Origin: Paracoccaceae bacterium
Lineage (GTDB): Bacteria > Pseudomonadota > Alphaproteobacteria > Rhodobacterales > Rhodobacteraceae
DNA length: 5,858 bases
Direction: 5' to 3'
NCBI GenBank assembly: GCA_021767525.1
Contig: JAASTF010000209.1
Location: forward strand, 1-5,858
How positions within the stretch are numbered: position 1 is the stretch's first letter; each line of letters starts with the position of its first letter. The position numbers were made by a program, and so were the translations under genes. Positions 5,210 through 5,858 of the stretch are shown one piece after another. Below the pieces are notes generated by a model, which worked only from the letters and a program-made list of their open reading frames with translations, did no database searches and was not told the DNA's origin.

Positions 5210-5858
5210 TTAGCCCTGAACCGCGCGCAGCGCCACCCCCGCCTGGGACAGTGCGTTCCAGATCCGCCCATCGCGGCCATAGATGTCGCGGCGATACTGC
5301 ATATGCCCCTTGGCCCGCGTGAAGGCGGTGCGGTAGATCAGGTGCACCGGCACCGGCTGATCCAGCGGCACAACGGTTTCCTGGCCGGTATTCAGCTTGG
5401 CCTTGAAAAAGCCTTCGGGATCGCTGGTTTGCCGCGCCAGCAGCGCATAGGCAAACTCGAACGGCTCGTGCAGGCGGATGCAACCGTGGCTGTAGGCGCG
5501 CACCTCGCGGCTGAACAGATTCTTCGCAGGCGTGTCGTGCAGGTAGATGTTGTAGCGGTTCGGGAACATGAACTTCACCAGACCCAACGCATTGCGGCGG
5601 CCCGGCGGCTGCTTGATGTTGAACGGAAAGGTCCGCTCGGTATAGGCGCCGAAATTCACCGCGCCGCGGCTGACCGTGCGGCCCCGGCTGTCGACAAGAC
5701 GCAGGTGGCTGACGGCGTTCGGGTTCCGCTTGAGCATCGGCAGGTATTCCTTGACCGCGATCGAGCGGGGCACGTTCCAGGTGGGGTTGATCACCATGTG
5801 CTCCATCACGTCGGAAAACTCGGGCGTCCGGCGGTCGCTGTCGGTCGCCCCCACGACC
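5210..5858 (-). CDS. L,D-transpeptidase, YcbB/LdtD type (C-terminal part)
   Basis: This is the C-terminal part, about 216 residues, of a periplasmic L,D-transpeptidase that makes 3-3 cross-links in peptidoglycan or attaches proteins to it. The reading frame runs off the right edge of the window; a GTG at 5852-5854 is an internal valine codon, not the start. The catalytic YkuD domain is seen: YLHDTP with a conserved His, and the active-site block SHGCIRLHEP, whose nucleophile Cys is encoded at 5480-5482. The preceding INPTWNVPRSIAVKEYLP and QPPGRRNALG blocks match the YcbB/LdtD group rather than the small YnhG/ErfK group. Family members are usually over 500 residues with a signal peptide and often a peptidoglycan-binding domain, which would lie beyond the window. 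It is the first visible gene of the - strand cluster, 30 bases ahead of lpxD, suggesting linked control of wall cross-linking and lipid A synthesis. Confidence 0.94.
   Translation of the reverse strand, partial: VVGATDSDRRTPEFSDVMEHMVINPTWNVPRSIAVKEYLPMLKRNPNAVSHLRLVDSRGRTVSRGAVNFGAYTERTFPFNIKQPPGRRNALGLVKFMFPNRYNIYLHDTPAKNLFSREVRAYSHGCIRLHEPFEFAYALLARQTSDPEGFFKAKLNTGQETVVPLDQPVPVHLIYRTAFTRAKGHMQYRRDIYGRDGRIWNALSQAGVALRAVQG

Noticed and set aside
5223..5233. Another GCGC-GCA-GCGC hairpin near the end of the transpeptidase gene
   Set aside because: The stem is only four base pairs and lies in coding sequence for LRA-type residues, so it is expected by chance in GC-rich DNA and was not counted with the intergenic family.

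Overview
The window is GC-rich, gene-dense bacterial chromosome. It reads as an alphaproteobacterium, most likely of the Rhodobacterales (Roseobacter/Paracoccus relatives). This rests on the character of the protein families, the pairing of an N-formylglutamate amidohydrolase homologue with a DUF1244 protein, and an intergenic motif (CATAAATATCCTGGGGGGAG) that I recall as common between genes in that order. The taxonomic call is inference; no rRNA or tRNA is present.

The left part (about 62-2453) has three genes on the + strand: an N-formylglutamate amidohydrolase-family protein, a small DUF1244 protein with a CxxC motif, and a 12-helix major facilitator superfamily (MFS) transporter. The first two are close together and probably co-transcribed, with a GC-rich hairpin one base after the first stop codon. 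The transporter follows a 68-base gap holding an FNR-like inverted repeat and a second hairpin. It has no visible Shine-Dalgarno sequence, so it probably has its own promoter.

The middle (2454-2591) is a 138-base gap between convergent genes. It is packed with stem-loops and contains the putative Rhodobacterales intergenic repeat. It probably acts as a two-way transcription end, although no hairpin has a clean U-tract.

The right part (2592-5858) is a four-gene cluster on the - strand, in transcription order: an L,D-transpeptidase of the YcbB/LdtD type (5' end outside the window), lpxD, a divergent acyl carrier protein, and a FabF-type beta-ketoacyl-ACP synthase. Spacing is tight: 30 bases, 30 bases, then an ATGA overlap. 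The cluster joins lipid A acylation (LpxD), a seemingly dedicated acyl-chain elongation and carrier pair (ACP plus KAS), and peptidoglycan cross-linking. It therefore looks like an envelope-building operon.

No mobile element, CRISPR array, RNA gene or origin is visible. Most of the window is conventional. The parts most worth a second look are the ACP/KAS/LpxD/transpeptidase grouping, the hairpin family sharing a GCGCAGC core, and the FNR-like box before the transporter.
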